DNA of 57,500 bases from Tubiluchus corallicola. Taxonomy: Eukaryota > Priapulida > Priapulimorpha > Priapulimorphida > Tubiluchidae. Location of the stretch: contig JAQGDQ010000223.1 of the NCBI GenBank assembly GCA_030141605.1, positions 132,204 through 189,703 of the forward strand, given 5' to 3'. Position numbers and translations under genes: made by a program. Below, in pieces: positions 12,725 through 25,655 of the stretch. Under the pieces are notes generated by a model. The model made no database searches. It was not told the DNA's origin and was given only the letters and a program-made list of their open reading frames with translations. The stretch's first letter is position 1, and every line of letters begins with the position of its first letter.

Positions 12725-13625
12725 TTCACCAGTTGTCATTTCACCAGTGGTACAGTTCGCCAGTGACACAGTTCACCAGTGGTACACTTTGCCAGTGGTA
12801 CGTTTTGCCAGTAGTATATTTCCGTGAGGTACACTTCACAAGTGGTATAGTTTGTCATGTGTACAGTTCGCAAGTTGTACATTTCCCTACAGGCAGATTT
12901 CGCCAGAAGACTTCGCACTCTTAGTAAACTGACTGTGCCGATTAGAAGATTCATATTTCTGAAACGCATAACATCTGTACATAATCTTAGTAAACTAGTT
13001 AGACTGAAATAATTAAATAAATAAATAAATAAAGATGCATATTGACAGCAAAACATATAACGGAAAAATAACATTACAGCATTTTTACTAAAGAAGTGTA
13101 AATTGGCGAGCTGTACTACTGGCGAACTGAACTGTTAAATAGAAAGGTGAATTTTATCGAATACAGCAAAGAATTTTCGCAGGCGATATGTACCGCGCTA
13201 GCGAAACGATGTTAAAGATAGGTAATAACATAGTGGAAAAATTTTACTGGCGAAATGTACTATTGATGACCTGAAGCTTTTGTTAAAGCAACATGGTAAT
13301 AACGTATAGCAGAGAAATTTTCTTGGCAAAATGTACCACTAGGCGTCGCAGGCTAACTGAAGCTATTATTAATTGAATAAGGTAATAAAACGGTAGACAA
13401 ATGTTACTGGCGTAATATACCCCTGGCGAAACGTGATATGACAAAATGTATCACTGGCGAAATGTACCACTGTCGAACTATTCCACTGGCGAACTGCACC
13501 ACTGTAAAACTATTCCATTAGCGAAATGCACCACTGTCGAACTATTCCATTGGCGAACTGTGCCACTGGCGATTGCACTACTGGTGAAGTGTACCCCGGG
13601 CGAAATGTACTGTTCGCGGTTTCTG
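12725..13625. repeat. Foldback-like inverted minisatellite
   Basis: The left arm (12725-12910) is a tandem array of 16-bp units such as GTACAGTTCGCCAGTG and GTACACTTTGCCAGTG. The right arm (about 13430-13620) holds the same unit in reverse complement, for example CACTGGCGAAATGTAC. Between them are a spacer, including (AAAT)n at 13014-13033, and three longer units of about 80 bp at 13220, 13299 and 13380, each beginning GGTAATAA and containing one (T/C)TGGCGAAATGTAC-like core. The open frames inside (HWRNVPL, CTTVELFHW and similar) are the 16-bp repeat translated and not proteins. Confidence 0.8.
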
Positions 13626-13639
13626 TATACCGGTCAAAC

Positions 13640-15070
13640 GACATACATTCTAAAAATATATGTCAGGAATTTTTGAACGACTGTGTACTTGCACTGATAA
13701 TATGCCAGTAATTTTTTCGTCGCAGTTTTTTAGTATGATTCACTGCACCAGCGCAGACACTTCCCATGTTACCATGACAACAAACGTTTGTTTTGAGTAG
13801 CTGTAATCATTACTGCCGAGACAATGTTTCTAGTGTGAAGTTTGTGATGTTAGTTTATAGGCTACTACAAAATTTGCACTTTTTGACAAACAGCCTCTGT
13901 TCAAAGACGTAATGATCAACAAACAGTGGTGTTCTGTTTAATACTCGGCTTCTCAAAATAAAACACGTGACATCTGTTTTCGATAAAATTTACAAAAGTT
14001 AATCTTGTTTTCTATAAATGTAGTAATTGGTTGAATTAATGGTTTTTTTACGTCACAACAAATGACTAGAAAAGTCAATGATGATATATTGAGGGAGATT
14101 AAAGTGAACAATCTATTTGCACAAAATGCTTCTAATAAAAGTTACTCAACAAGGAACAAGGTATATCTTCATAAAGTTTCTCATAAGATGTTTGTGAAAT
14201 CTATCTGCTTGTAAAAATATATACAGCTTTGCCTTGATGGTTCCAGTTTTTACTAGTACAAAACAATTCTGTTATCTCGTAACTTATGATTAAACTGCCA
14301 TCCTCGCCCTTACAATAATTATTTTAAAATCTGAAAGGAACTTATCTTCTTTACTTCCATTAAATGACAAAATTCCTTCGTTCCTGCACTATTGTATTGT
14401 TTGTCAATAATAGTGTAGTAGCAGAAGTGCTGTTTTCTGTAAGAAAACGTCCACACATTTTAAAATCTAAGGACCTGAATACCCCTGCATTTCTTTTAAA
14501 ACATGTCAGAAGTTTAAAAGTCCCCTTAATTTAGAGACTATATTTCTCTACCATAATTCAAGACTATATATTTTTTGGTCTTTTGGTTGATTTTGCTAGT
14601 TTTGCTGTTGTGGCAAAATGAAACCGCTTCTTTCGATAAGAGAAAACCTGTCTAGACGTTACAAAAAAACATGTTAATTGCAAAACAGTTCGGTTCGCTT
14701 TTTTTGCTTTAAAATAATTAATGCTTTTTACTGTGTGACATAATACTTTTTTGTGTTGTTTACACTACATTATGCGCTTCACTGTTAGTATATATGTCTG
14801 GTTTCCATTAGTAATGTTAAGCTGCTGTCGGCTGTAACAGTATTAAACTACCGGCTTCAAAACACACTGTATCTCATTGATGTCGATAGTAGTACGTGGC
14901 AGGTGAAAAGTAATCATAACATTTTTATTATTTTGCTGAAAATAAATTACTTTGAGAGGGCAATACAAAAGGTTGGAAATATGTAGCATATTTTAAAATG
15001 TTTTTTGAGCTGTAAAAGGGACTGATGTTTTCTTCAACACACCGTCACTTAATCAAATAATTATTATAAT
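13640..15070. other. Gene-free AT-rich DNA
   Basis: No supported gene or repeat was identified. Confidence 0.45.
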
Positions 15071-15079
15071 TTTACTGTC

Positions 15080-15245
15080 ACAATTTTAATGATGTTGCAA
15101 ATCCACAAATTATTAAATTTTGATACTAAACATGAAGGACAGGAAATGTGAGAATGGGAAAAATGTAATTTAGTCTGGATTAGAACCAGGAATCTTCAGC
15201 TTGCAAGCCAGACGCTATAGACCGCTACGTCACAAGACCAACAAC
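15080..15245 (-). repeat. tRNA-derived SINE copy (minus)
   Basis: Reverse-complement reading gives an A-box-like GTAGCGGTCTATAGCGTC, a paired anticodon-arm region and a B-box GGTTCTAATCC (15177-15187). A non-tRNA body follows with CATTTCCTGTCC...ATCAAAATTTAATAATTTGTGG, the tail shared with the other copies. This is the copy with the best-preserved tRNA head. Confidence 0.75.
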
Positions 15246-15414
15246 CTTGGCATCAACTTTATTACAATCATTAAGTAATTACCCGCAGAAATATCAGGCT
15301 GAAATTAATCAAAATAAAAAAATAAGCGAATTAATTAGAATCACTCTGGTGTGGGTAATCTATTACAGGAACTGCTGAATTATGTTGTCTAGCTGTAAGG
15401 AATGAATAGGGGCT

Positions 15415-15580
15415 GCCTTGATCACTGGTGAATGCAGTGCCTTAGGTGTTTAACACATAAGCACCAGTTCAAGTCCAATAAAACAAAATGTTCCCAGTTC
15501 AAATCCAGGTGCAATATAAATTTTTCAAATTTCCTGTCTTTCAATTTTGGGATCAAAATTTAACTAATTATGGGATTGCA
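15415..15580 (+). repeat. tRNA-derived SINE copy
   Basis: A tRNA-like head has two successive B-box-like motifs, AGTTCAAGTCC (15466-15476) and AGTTCAAATCC (15496-15506), which suggests a small internal duplication. The shared tail follows: AAATTTCCTGTCTTTCAATT and ATCAAAATTTAACTAATTAT, then GGG, ending near 15572. It lies 170 bp from an oppositely oriented copy. Confidence 0.7.
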
Positions 15581-15589
15581 ATGCCACGG

Positions 15590-18580
15590 CTTCCCTTACT
15601 CTCTGAGATATTGATGGCGTGGCTGTTTCTGTAGTCTTCTGTATCTTCAATTAACGAAGTGAAATCTAAACATCTATGTCGAAGTACTAATGAGCATTCG
15701 CTAAATAAGTGTCGTGTAATTCCAGTCTTCCTGATGGCGCTTTCTGATCTTGGTAAGTTGATGTTTGTAAATAGCGGTAGCTATCCTTGAAGTGACATTG
15801 ATTAGGAAAGGAAATAGGAGTAAATTTTAATGATAGTTATCCTGTTATCTGCTTTCGTTCAGATTCTTTCTCTCTTAGGAGATCCACTGAAGATCTGGTA
15901 TTTTAAAAGTCGTTAATCAAAAACTTGTCAAGGACTAACATTGCAATAATTCTGTTATGCCTTTCTGATGATCGAAATTCATAATCATGGTTAATTAAAC
16001 AATTGAAATTTAATTAGTACACAATTCAAAATTTATATATCCGCGGCCATATTAATTAAATTTTTGTGTTTAATATTTGTGAGTAGTTGTGAATACGTTT
16101 CATTTTTATTCGTCATAACTTTTCGTTACTGCACAGTAGTTTATATTGCACTGACGCATTTGCCTTTAGCACTGTAAGTTTTTATTAACTAACACTGATT
16201 GATCATCTCTGTAAAGTCTTTTTTCAGTAATTATCAATGTGTTTTAATGGCAAATAAAGATTTTATATATATATATATATGAACACGAGGTCAAAGGTCG
16301 GTCATTACACCACTGTCGATACCCGGGGTGTTTACCTAGTAAGATGACTAGGTACTCAGGCTTTAGAGTTTGTAGTGTCGTAGCGAAGAAAACAAGATAA
16401 AAAAATTAAGATACATTGCGGAATCTTAATTAATGTACTTTCACGATTAATGTTGTTCATATTCAGAAGTGCAAATTCAAATTCTCTGTAGCTGACAGTG
16501 ACAGAATTTGCTTTCGTTTGCCGAGTCTGAAAATCACTTTAAAATAGCTAATTTAAACAGCCTGGTCATGTAATTTAACACTTTACACGGTGACTTGCGT
16601 GAAGTCTCCAAGGTTTTACTTGTAAGTCGAGGAACTGTGTGCTTGTGTTACATCGCAAACTGTACACGATAATTGAATGTCAACACCATCAGACATTGGC
16701 TTTCACATAGTCTGAAACCTGTTAACTATGTATGAGCCGAAACCTTTTCATTAGCAAGAAAATGAAAATTTATAAATACGGCTCAATAGGAATTGCTCAC
16801 TGATCTGTTTAACTTATTACATTAAAGTGAAGCTTAATTAGAGGCAACTGCGCACTCTTTGCCTCGTGTTTAAATTTTTGATTAATTTGCTGCCGCAAAA
16901 TGCTTTGAAATTAAGATCATCTCGAGTGTTTAATGCTTTTTTATATGCTGCCGTAACGAAGCAGAAGTCTTGGCAAGAATTGAATTGAAAGAAGAACGAA
17001 CGCAGAAATAGTTTCAGCAAAAACGCACCGTGTAAATAGACTCTAAGGCAGAACGTCGGTACAGATTAAACTACAGGTCTATGGACACCCCGTTGACGTA
17101 CCCAAAGACATTGCAGATATTTTTACTTTTCGACGATAACAGTATTCTAATTCGCTGCTATAGGCCACATTAGCCATTTTGACATCATGACCACTGTTGA
17201 CTGGACGACGACAAGTAGACAGCCATTGCCAATGTCTTTCAACGACCAACTAATTGAGCATAGCTAAAAAAAGTTGTGAGGTGGTAGCTTGAGCAAACCT
17301 ACATGCAGTAGGGCAGTTAAATAGGCTCAAGTTCAGGAAGCAGGAACATTAGATTACAAAAAACATGTAACCAAAGGACCACTCTTCAAGGTCTAATGAA
17401 AATGTTTGAAAGATGAATGAAGTTGAATGAAGTATTTCCATATATAGTAAATTTATCGCTATCTATGAAATCCAAGAAGACATAAACACCAGTTTACTAA
17501 GCTGAAGTCTAAAAGTTACAGGCATTTGGATGGATTTAACGAGCAGATCCTCTTCTGCAACAGCAGCTATAACATTTGCAGCATATTTTCAACACATATA
17601 TGGCTTTCATTTGTCCAGTGACATAAAGGCCCAAAACCTATGTTAGATGAATTCACTTACAAGCCAGAAAAGGGCAGTTACACGTACGTATATGCTGATT
17701 TTACCTTACTGGCAGGATATGTAACCTCTCATACAAGCTTTTGTTCTGCGATTGCAAGACAGTTCAGTTCAATTCTGTCTTTTGCTTTTGCTTACCATTT
17801 TTTCTACCGCACATTGTATTTTTGCCAGTATTGTCCGTTACTTGAGCGCAGGTTACTTTAGAACCAAAGTAGACTGTCACTTTCATTTTAACGTTAGATT
17901 AGTTCTTAAGCTTCTGGAAATTTGCTACTCAAGCGCTGAGCTGTTAGGTGTGTTTTTACAACTCTAGCTCTGACAAAGGTATTTTTATAATGTCTGAAAA
18001 TGTCCAAATTAAATTTTCTCGGTCCATTTATTCAAAGCCTAATTAGAATGAGTTGTATGTTTAGATTGAAAAGACTTCATGGACTGATTATTAGTAAACC
18101 GAAGCTATCTATCTTCGAGACATGTATCATAAAGAAAAACAGTGCAAATACTGTGGGATTCAGTTTTTAAGTCTTTAAAATATCTTTCTTCACTCTGCGC
18201 ACCGACTCAAATCATCAAAACACGTCCTAGTTATCTAAAGATGATGTGCGGTTTTTCACTCTATTTGTCACTATTTGGCAAATAAGAAAGAGCTGTGGAG
18301 TTTTAATGAAATACCATGCAATGTATATGTATATGGAAACTCTTAAAGTAAGTAAACATAGAGTATACAGGTACTTAGCATTACAAGTAATTAATTTTTT
18401 AAACGCAATGTAAAATTCAAGGTCATCATTTCAGTAGAAACAGAAAGAATAAAATTAATCTGTAGCCATGAGTAACTCACTCAAATTAAATGAGGAAAAC
18501 ATGCGTCCTATAGTTAATTATGTGTTATACAATAATAATTTGTCTACCTATTAAGGAAGACCTTCACTGTCTTAATAACT
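15590..18580. other. Gene-free stretch
   Basis: A short (TA)n tract at 16264-16280 is the only clear feature. Open frames at 16838-17020 (-) and 17640-17967 (+) have no splice signals or motifs that would support them. Confidence 0.45.
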
Positions 18581-18582
18581 GG

Positions 18583-18715
18583 GGAATACGGTGATTAGTG
18601 GTCTAAGGCATTTGACTTGTGATCCCTTGTTCAAATTTGGATTCCAACATTTTCACATTAAATTTCCTGTTTTTTAATTTTGCTATCGAAATTTAATTAA
18701 TTGTGGGTTACACAT
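18583..18715 (+). repeat. tRNA-derived SINE copy
   Basis: An A-box-like GATTAGTGGTCTAAGGC, a B-box-like TTGTTCAAATTTGG (18628-18641) and the family tail AAATTTCCTGTTTTTTAATT then ATCGAAATTTAATTAATTGT are followed by GGG. The tail is nearly identical to that at 15.5 kb over about 45 bp. Confidence 0.75.
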
Positions 18716-20607
18716 ACAATAAGTTCCATAAGTTTTAAAATCAGACATGCTTACCAATGCGAGCAAACCAGGTATACATAAAATTATGCAGCAGGTGGCA
18801 GACAGCATCAAAAATACCTCTGATGAAGCCAGCACCACAGGTCGAAGGCTTACTTTCAGCATAATAGATCTCTTTCACTGGATCGTGACATTTAAGCGAA
18901 GTAACAGGCAAAAATGACATACCTATCACATAAGTCTGCTTACAAAAATACTTGTAAAATATCATGTGTCATTTCATCATGTAGCCTTACACTTTAGTAA
19001 GAACAAATCTTGCAGAAAGTGTAGCAATCTGTAGGAACAATCGTACGTCATTATACAAAACATCTTTCACTGAAGATTATTTAGGGGCTGTTTTTACAAC
19101 GGATGTCTCGTCATCCACTGAATGACAAAATGTAATGTGTTCTGCGCAGATAAGTACGTATGTCTTTATTAAGGTTTATACGAGAGTCCCAGTGCCTCAG
19201 AGGTAGTGCATTACCTCGGTGTAGATTTAATTATCCGTAGGCAGTTTGCACAGCTCTTCACAACTTGCACATACTCACTAGTGTGTTAGGTATCTAATGA
19301 GTGCTCAACGTTTGATTAACCTTTTGCGCGGATCGCCCATGCAGACGCTGTGTTCAGGTGAGACTCAGGTGCGCTTTGTGGCGGTGAACGCTTTGCCATT
19401 TCGTCGCGTCGGATTTAATTTCCGGAGTTTTCAAAATAAATGTGGATTTAACGTCAATTTCAGCCGGAAGCACATGACGCGTTTATCACACATTCTGTTG
19501 TACGCAAATACTGCATCGCAAATAATGATTTCGTATTTAAATAACGCAGATTAAAACAAAAATCGGCAAATTTGCACAGATGCACAAAATGCAGTTTGAA
19601 TATTATTTTTTGCGATGTTACAAATTAAATAAAAACAAGCCGCCTTCAAAGTACAGTATCAGGAAATATTTCCTGCACATGCGATGCTATTTATTGTGTG
19701 GCTGTCTGGTTGCCAGCTGACTTATGCGCAACTCGGCAACAGAAACACCAAAAGAGTTAAACGAACATGTCATAATCTTCTGAATTTTTCGCAAACAACA
19801 TCAGCCTGTGGTTAGTAGAGTAATCATAGACCAAGGCTAGAATTTCTCGTCTGCGTTTGAGCTCATTAGACCATACCCGTGCTGCTGTAAAATTTTGCTG
19901 ATTCTGGTTGAACAAGAATTGAAGTCTCTTCCCTTTCAATCAGATGGCTTCGCATAACAGATAACAAACATAATGACCCCAGCTTTTGTAATAATGTGTG
20001 CTTTAATTGCGCACTAGGTGTAATAAAGTAATTCAATTTGCTCTCATCAAGTGAAGCTTGTCTATGTAGGCGACATTACACTGCCAGTTAAAGCTCGTTC
20101 ACATGTGTTACTAGGTTTAATTTTTATAACCCAACCACGCATTCATTTTCCGGGAATTATTACCTCAATGCACACAGAACTAGAATAATGTGAAACAAGT
20201 GAGTTATATAGGCTTCAATAGAACAATTTATCACGTGACACGCATGGCTTCTCTGTGTAACACCTGCGCAAACAGAGGAGTATTTAATGAAACCGTGATT
20301 GTGCAACACTGCTTAGCGAAGCTCAGCCCATGGGAATAAAACAAAGTCTAGTTTTAGAATAATAACCTCAGACTCGAATAGTCGCAGAGGAATTAAGAAA
20401 TAATGTTTCTGAACGGCCCTCTAATGCTACTGGGTCGGCTAGGAAAAAAGTCAACATCAAAAGGCACAACAATTTAGTAGAATAGTAATGAATATGCTAC
20501 GCACAAACATATATTACACACAAATAAAATTTAGTTGTAAGGTTTGTTTCACTTTTGCTTGTTTAAATGCATGACAACAAATTAGCAAATTTTACAAAAA
20601 CGTGTTG
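18716..20607. other. Gene-free stretch
   Basis: No supported exon. A short A-box-like segment (GCCTCAGAGGTAGTGCATTA) near 19192 may be another SINE fragment. The 85-codon plus frame at 19297 has no recognisable features. Confidence 0.4.
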
Positions 20608-21104
20608 TTTTAAATCAGTGGTTCCCAAAGTAGGGGTAAATTACCCCCCGGGGGTAATATGTTTTTTTTTGGGGGGGGGGGGGTAACGGGCACCCCTCTG
20701 AAAATTTTTAAAACTTCGCTCGGAATGCATTTTACATAGTTTTCTTCTTGAAGAGACTGGCGTCCGAAAAACAGGCTCATCCGTCCCACTAACTGAAATT
20801 TTGTTGTTGTCATTCATTTCTTCTTGTTTTCGTTTGTTCGAGTAATAATTACTCGAACGAACCTGCTCACTCAGTAATGAGCAGGTTCAGTAATTGTAAT
20901 TCTTGTTTTGGCAACAATACAACAACAACACCTGGAAATTTATTTATGTCACGAGCAAACATAAATAATTTTGCTTGCTTGTGGCATATACGTGTGTTTA
21001 CTTTTTGAGTTGGAGAAGTAGTACTAGGTGGTGGGTAATGGACACGACCGGGTTTCCCGATTTGGGTAACGGTCCGAGAAAGTTTGGGAACCACTGTTTT
21101 AAAT
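20608..21104. mobile_element. hAT-type MITE with 8-bp target duplication
   Basis: The element spans 20616-21096 (481 bp). Its termini CAGTGGTTCCCAAA are identical in inverted orientation over 14 bp and then diverge. It is flanked by the perfect 8-bp direct repeat TTTTAAAT (20608-20615 and 21097-21104). CAGTGGTTCCCAA-type ends with 8-bp duplications are characteristic of hAT-family non-autonomous elements. Next to the left end is a short palindromic TTACCCCCCGGGGGTAA, and two more palindromes lie inside (see separate entry). No transposase coding is visible; the overlapping minus frames are not genes. Confidence 0.93.
20836..20885. repeat. Two adjacent palindromes inside the hAT MITE
   Basis: GTTCGAGTAAT and ATTACTCGAAC form 11-bp perfect arms around one base (20836-20858). 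Immediately after, CCTGCTCA and TGAGCAGG form 8-bp perfect arms with an 8-base loop (20862-20885). Both could fold as hairpins. Confidence 0.85.
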
Positions 21105-21630
21105 GATAAAAAACTCCACTTTCGATACTTCTTTATCACATAACTTCGAATATTGTTGTATGTGCTTTCCATCACTTTCGATCACTTTGCGGTGCCTAGG
21201 CGAGAATTGGTCAATAACTGAAGTAATCTCATTTTGCAGAAATTTAGCTCATTCTTGAAGCAGTTTTTTATTTCAGAAACATATTTGATTTTTCTTGTGC
21301 TATACACTCGCTGAGATAAGTTGTTCCACATGCTGAAATATATAAGATTTTTCTAGTTAACAAATTTAAAGCCGAGTTTCTGTTCAATTTAAAACAGTAT
21401 TTTTTGGAAAGATTTTCCTTTCTTTGTTAAGGAATACAATTCCAAACATTTTTTAAAAAAATCAACAAAAACAAGACACAAACCTTACAACGAATTTTTT
21501 TCTTATGTGTAAAATATATATGCTGCTCTTTCCAGTGCCCATCAGCGGCTGTCATTTTGGTAGATACGGCATAGTTTGAACCTAATTAATAATCTTTTGT
21601 CTTTCTTTCTTGTGCTGTCTTATCTGGTAG
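21105..21630. other. AT-rich DNA
   Basis: No gene or clear repeat is visible before the candidate acceptor at 21630. Confidence 0.4.
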
Positions 21631-21689
21631 GATGCAGCACGGTCAAGCTAAGGCTGTCGACCCCCTGACGGCTCTCAGTCGAGGGCTTC
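21631..21689 (+). CDS. Candidate small exon
   Basis: A strong pyrimidine-rich acceptor (tttcttgtgctgtcttatctggtag) precedes a 59-nt segment with much higher GC than its surroundings. It encodes MQHGQAKAVDPLTALSRGL and ends at a possible donor TTC|GTAAAA. The ATG is the second base of the exon, so it could be a coding start after a 5'UTR exon. No partner exon was found, no family is recognised and the donor is weak. Confidence 0.35.
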
Positions 21690-23685
21690 GTAAAAATATA
21701 TATACACATGTTCGCTGTTATTCCCTTAATGTCTTTGTTCTTTTTTTGGCTTGTAGATTTTATTTTATTAAAGAATTTGTCGGGAATGATCTTTCTAGAC
21801 GACTCTGCAATTTAATATAAAAAAATCATCTTTCATGCGTTAATTAAGAGAAGTTCGTGTGTCCTTCTGGTATCCAGACTTTTAATGATACTAGAATTAC
21901 TGACACACAATACTGGCAAAGAAGAACAACAAGATGCGAATATTACTTCACACGTCAAATACAAACCTTAATTCATCCATACACGTCAAAATCCTTAGAT
22001 TAGGGTGAATAAAAGAGCTGGGCAAAATACATATATTCTACGTTGTCTTTTCTCTATTTATAAATTATACAGACACGGAACCATTCGCTGTTCGACCTTT
22101 GACGGTCATATCATATGCCGTCATATCAAGATGGGACTTTTTGATGCCTGACTTAGTAGACAGTTTGGACAGTTTTAATAATTTAGAACCCGCGCAGATT
22201 TTAAATGGTAGTAGTAGTAAGTTTATTGACATGTCCAAGCAATTATAAAAAGTTACTAAATTATACAGAGTTGCACTATGACAGACCTATAAATAACATG
22301 CACACAAACTTTCAGAATGCGTACATAACTGAAATGTATAATAAGCGTTTTCTACGCGGGACATTTCATGAAATGTGCACCCAATGTTACAAAGATCACA
22401 ATTGAAATTGTTTCATAACGATGATTCTCATCATTTCTGATTGTATTGATAAATCAATAAATAAGCTTAAGTGCCTCTAAACTAAACTGTTACACAGGCA
22501 ACGCTAAAACACAGGCTACTAATCCTGCTTTACTGCAAGGGTATGGTCCTCTTCCTCCCACTCCTCCTCCTCTTTCTCTTTGTTTCAGCTGCTTTACAGT
22601 TTTGCTGAGGCCAAATAAGAACGAATGAAAGTCAAGCGGAAATAATTTTTAAAACTACAAAAAAGAGCGCAACCTTAGTACATTTAAAAATCTAAATTTA
22701 CACTGTCCAGGAGAGTGGCCATTTAATACAAGAGACAGCAGTTTGAGAAAATAAATGCAGGCCCAGAAAAATTGAATTCTGATAATTAATTTGCAAGTAA
22801 TTGGAGGTATCTATTGGTGTTTTCTTGAAAAATATTTGTAAAAGCGAAATTGGTTGTTTGTATGAAGTTGCTACCAACATTGTAAATGACAAGAACTTAC
22901 AGAAGACCAGTTGTGGGTGCAGTTTATTCACTCTGCAATTATACCAAGTTGACTTTTTATGTGTGAAGTTTCTAAGCACAACCCACTTCGCCTCTCAGTA
23001 AAGGTAATTGCCTCGTTGCCATGACAACGCGGTTTTGTTTTCAGTGTCTGTAATTGCGGCAAAGCGATGCTTTTAAAAGTGAAGCCAGTGGCATCAGGTT
23101 AGGTGACCATAATAATTATTGCGCATGAAATTCGTTGTGTACATATGTTGTTTAAAGTTATTTTGATAATTAGTTCTGTTCAGTCACACAATTAAAGGAA
23201 AACAGGGCCTAGTCTTAAGCTGTAGTTCAAAGCAGTTTTTTCAGGAATGACTTACGTGAAAGTATTATTACCACAAAAACGCAATTTTGCGTTCGCGCTG
23301 CTAGTTCTTCGCTATTACATGCATTTCGCCATTCGCTAGTTAGACGGACACTAGCGCTTTTTTCTTGGAAGCAGGTTGCACAAAAACAGGCGTTGTAGTT
23401 CTCACTTCAGAGGTGTTCGTTTGTGACGTAGTACACACGCATTAGCAAAGCAATAAACTTGAAATTTAAATTTTAAACTTGAAATTTGCCCAGTTTTTAT
23501 GTATCACAGTAGCTTCAATTTTTGCTTTCGTAAATACGTGCAATACGCTCGTGGACTGTTTGTCCTGTTGAAAATTATGTTCAGTTGTGTAGTCACCCGA
23601 CAGTAGTTAAGCTTGCACTCCAAAAATTAAAGTTTATAACCTATTATTTAGTTATCAGAAATATTTTGACATTATTATAGCTCTT
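21690..23685. other. Gene-free stretch with LINE-tail-like motif
   Basis: At about 22206-22235, TAGTAGTAGTAAGTTTATTGACA reads on the minus strand as an AATAAA followed by a short TAC repeat, a pattern like LINE 3' ends elsewhere in the window. The rest has no supported gene. Confidence 0.35.
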
Positions 23686-23751
23686 AAAATGTATAATTAG
23701 GCAGAAATGCTAAACTAGAAAATGTATAATTAGGCTGAAATGCTAAATTAG
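23686..23751. repeat. 33-bp tandem duplication
   Basis: Two adjacent 33-bp units starting AAAATGTATAATTAGG differ at two positions. They directly precede the GA tract. Confidence 0.9.
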
Positions 23752-23766
23752 AAAAGTCAGTATTGT

Positions 23767-25249
<1,483 letters not shown>

Positions 25250-25458
25250 TAACGGCACGTTCAGACTAGAGAGTTTCTCTCGACTGTTCTCTTTGAAAGT
25301 TCTCGCAATGAATAGAGTTTGCAAGAAACTCACGAGAGGACTCTCAGACACTTTCGGAGAGTTTTCAATAACTTGCCGAGAGAACTCGTATACAGTTCAC
25401 ACTTGCGAGTGTACTCTCATAGAAAACTATCTAGTCCTCTAGTCTGAACGCGGGTAAC
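25250..25458. mobile_element. Small hairpin-rich MITE
   Basis: A 201-bp element (25254-25454) whose ends match in inverted orientation at 15 of 18 positions, with the core CGTTCAGACTAGAG. It is flanked by TAAC on both sides (25250-25253, 25455-25458). The interior is full of CTCTCG / CGAGAG motifs in both orientations, so the whole unit could fold. The superfamily is not assigned: a duplication of TAA or TAAC does not settle it. The 65-codon frame across it is not a gene. Confidence 0.75.
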
Positions 25459-25504
25459 GCTATGCATAACCGACGTTGCTACTACTTAAAACAATGCGTG
25501 TCAC

Positions 25505-25655
25505 ATGTATCTTTTATTTTGAAGTTACTTATTGAAATTATCAAGTTATTCATTTTGGGCCACGAGTCAAGTAGTGTGTGAAGCTTCTCATTATGGGTAT
25601 CAAGATACTTATTGTAACTTTATTCAAGTTACTTATTTCCAGCCCATAATAATCA
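25505..25655. repeat. Degenerate short tandem repeat
   Basis: Loose repeats of TCAAGTTACTTATT-like words (25525, 25542, 25599, 25624). They are too diverged to define a unit exactly. Confidence 0.35.

Noticed and set aside
12725-13625. CRISPR-like array
   Set aside because: Units are contiguous and degenerate with no unique spacers, and the DNA is eukaryotic.
12733-13711. Short proteins with repeated CTT, HW and VPL words
   Set aside because: They are the 16-bp minisatellite read in frame, on both arms and strands.
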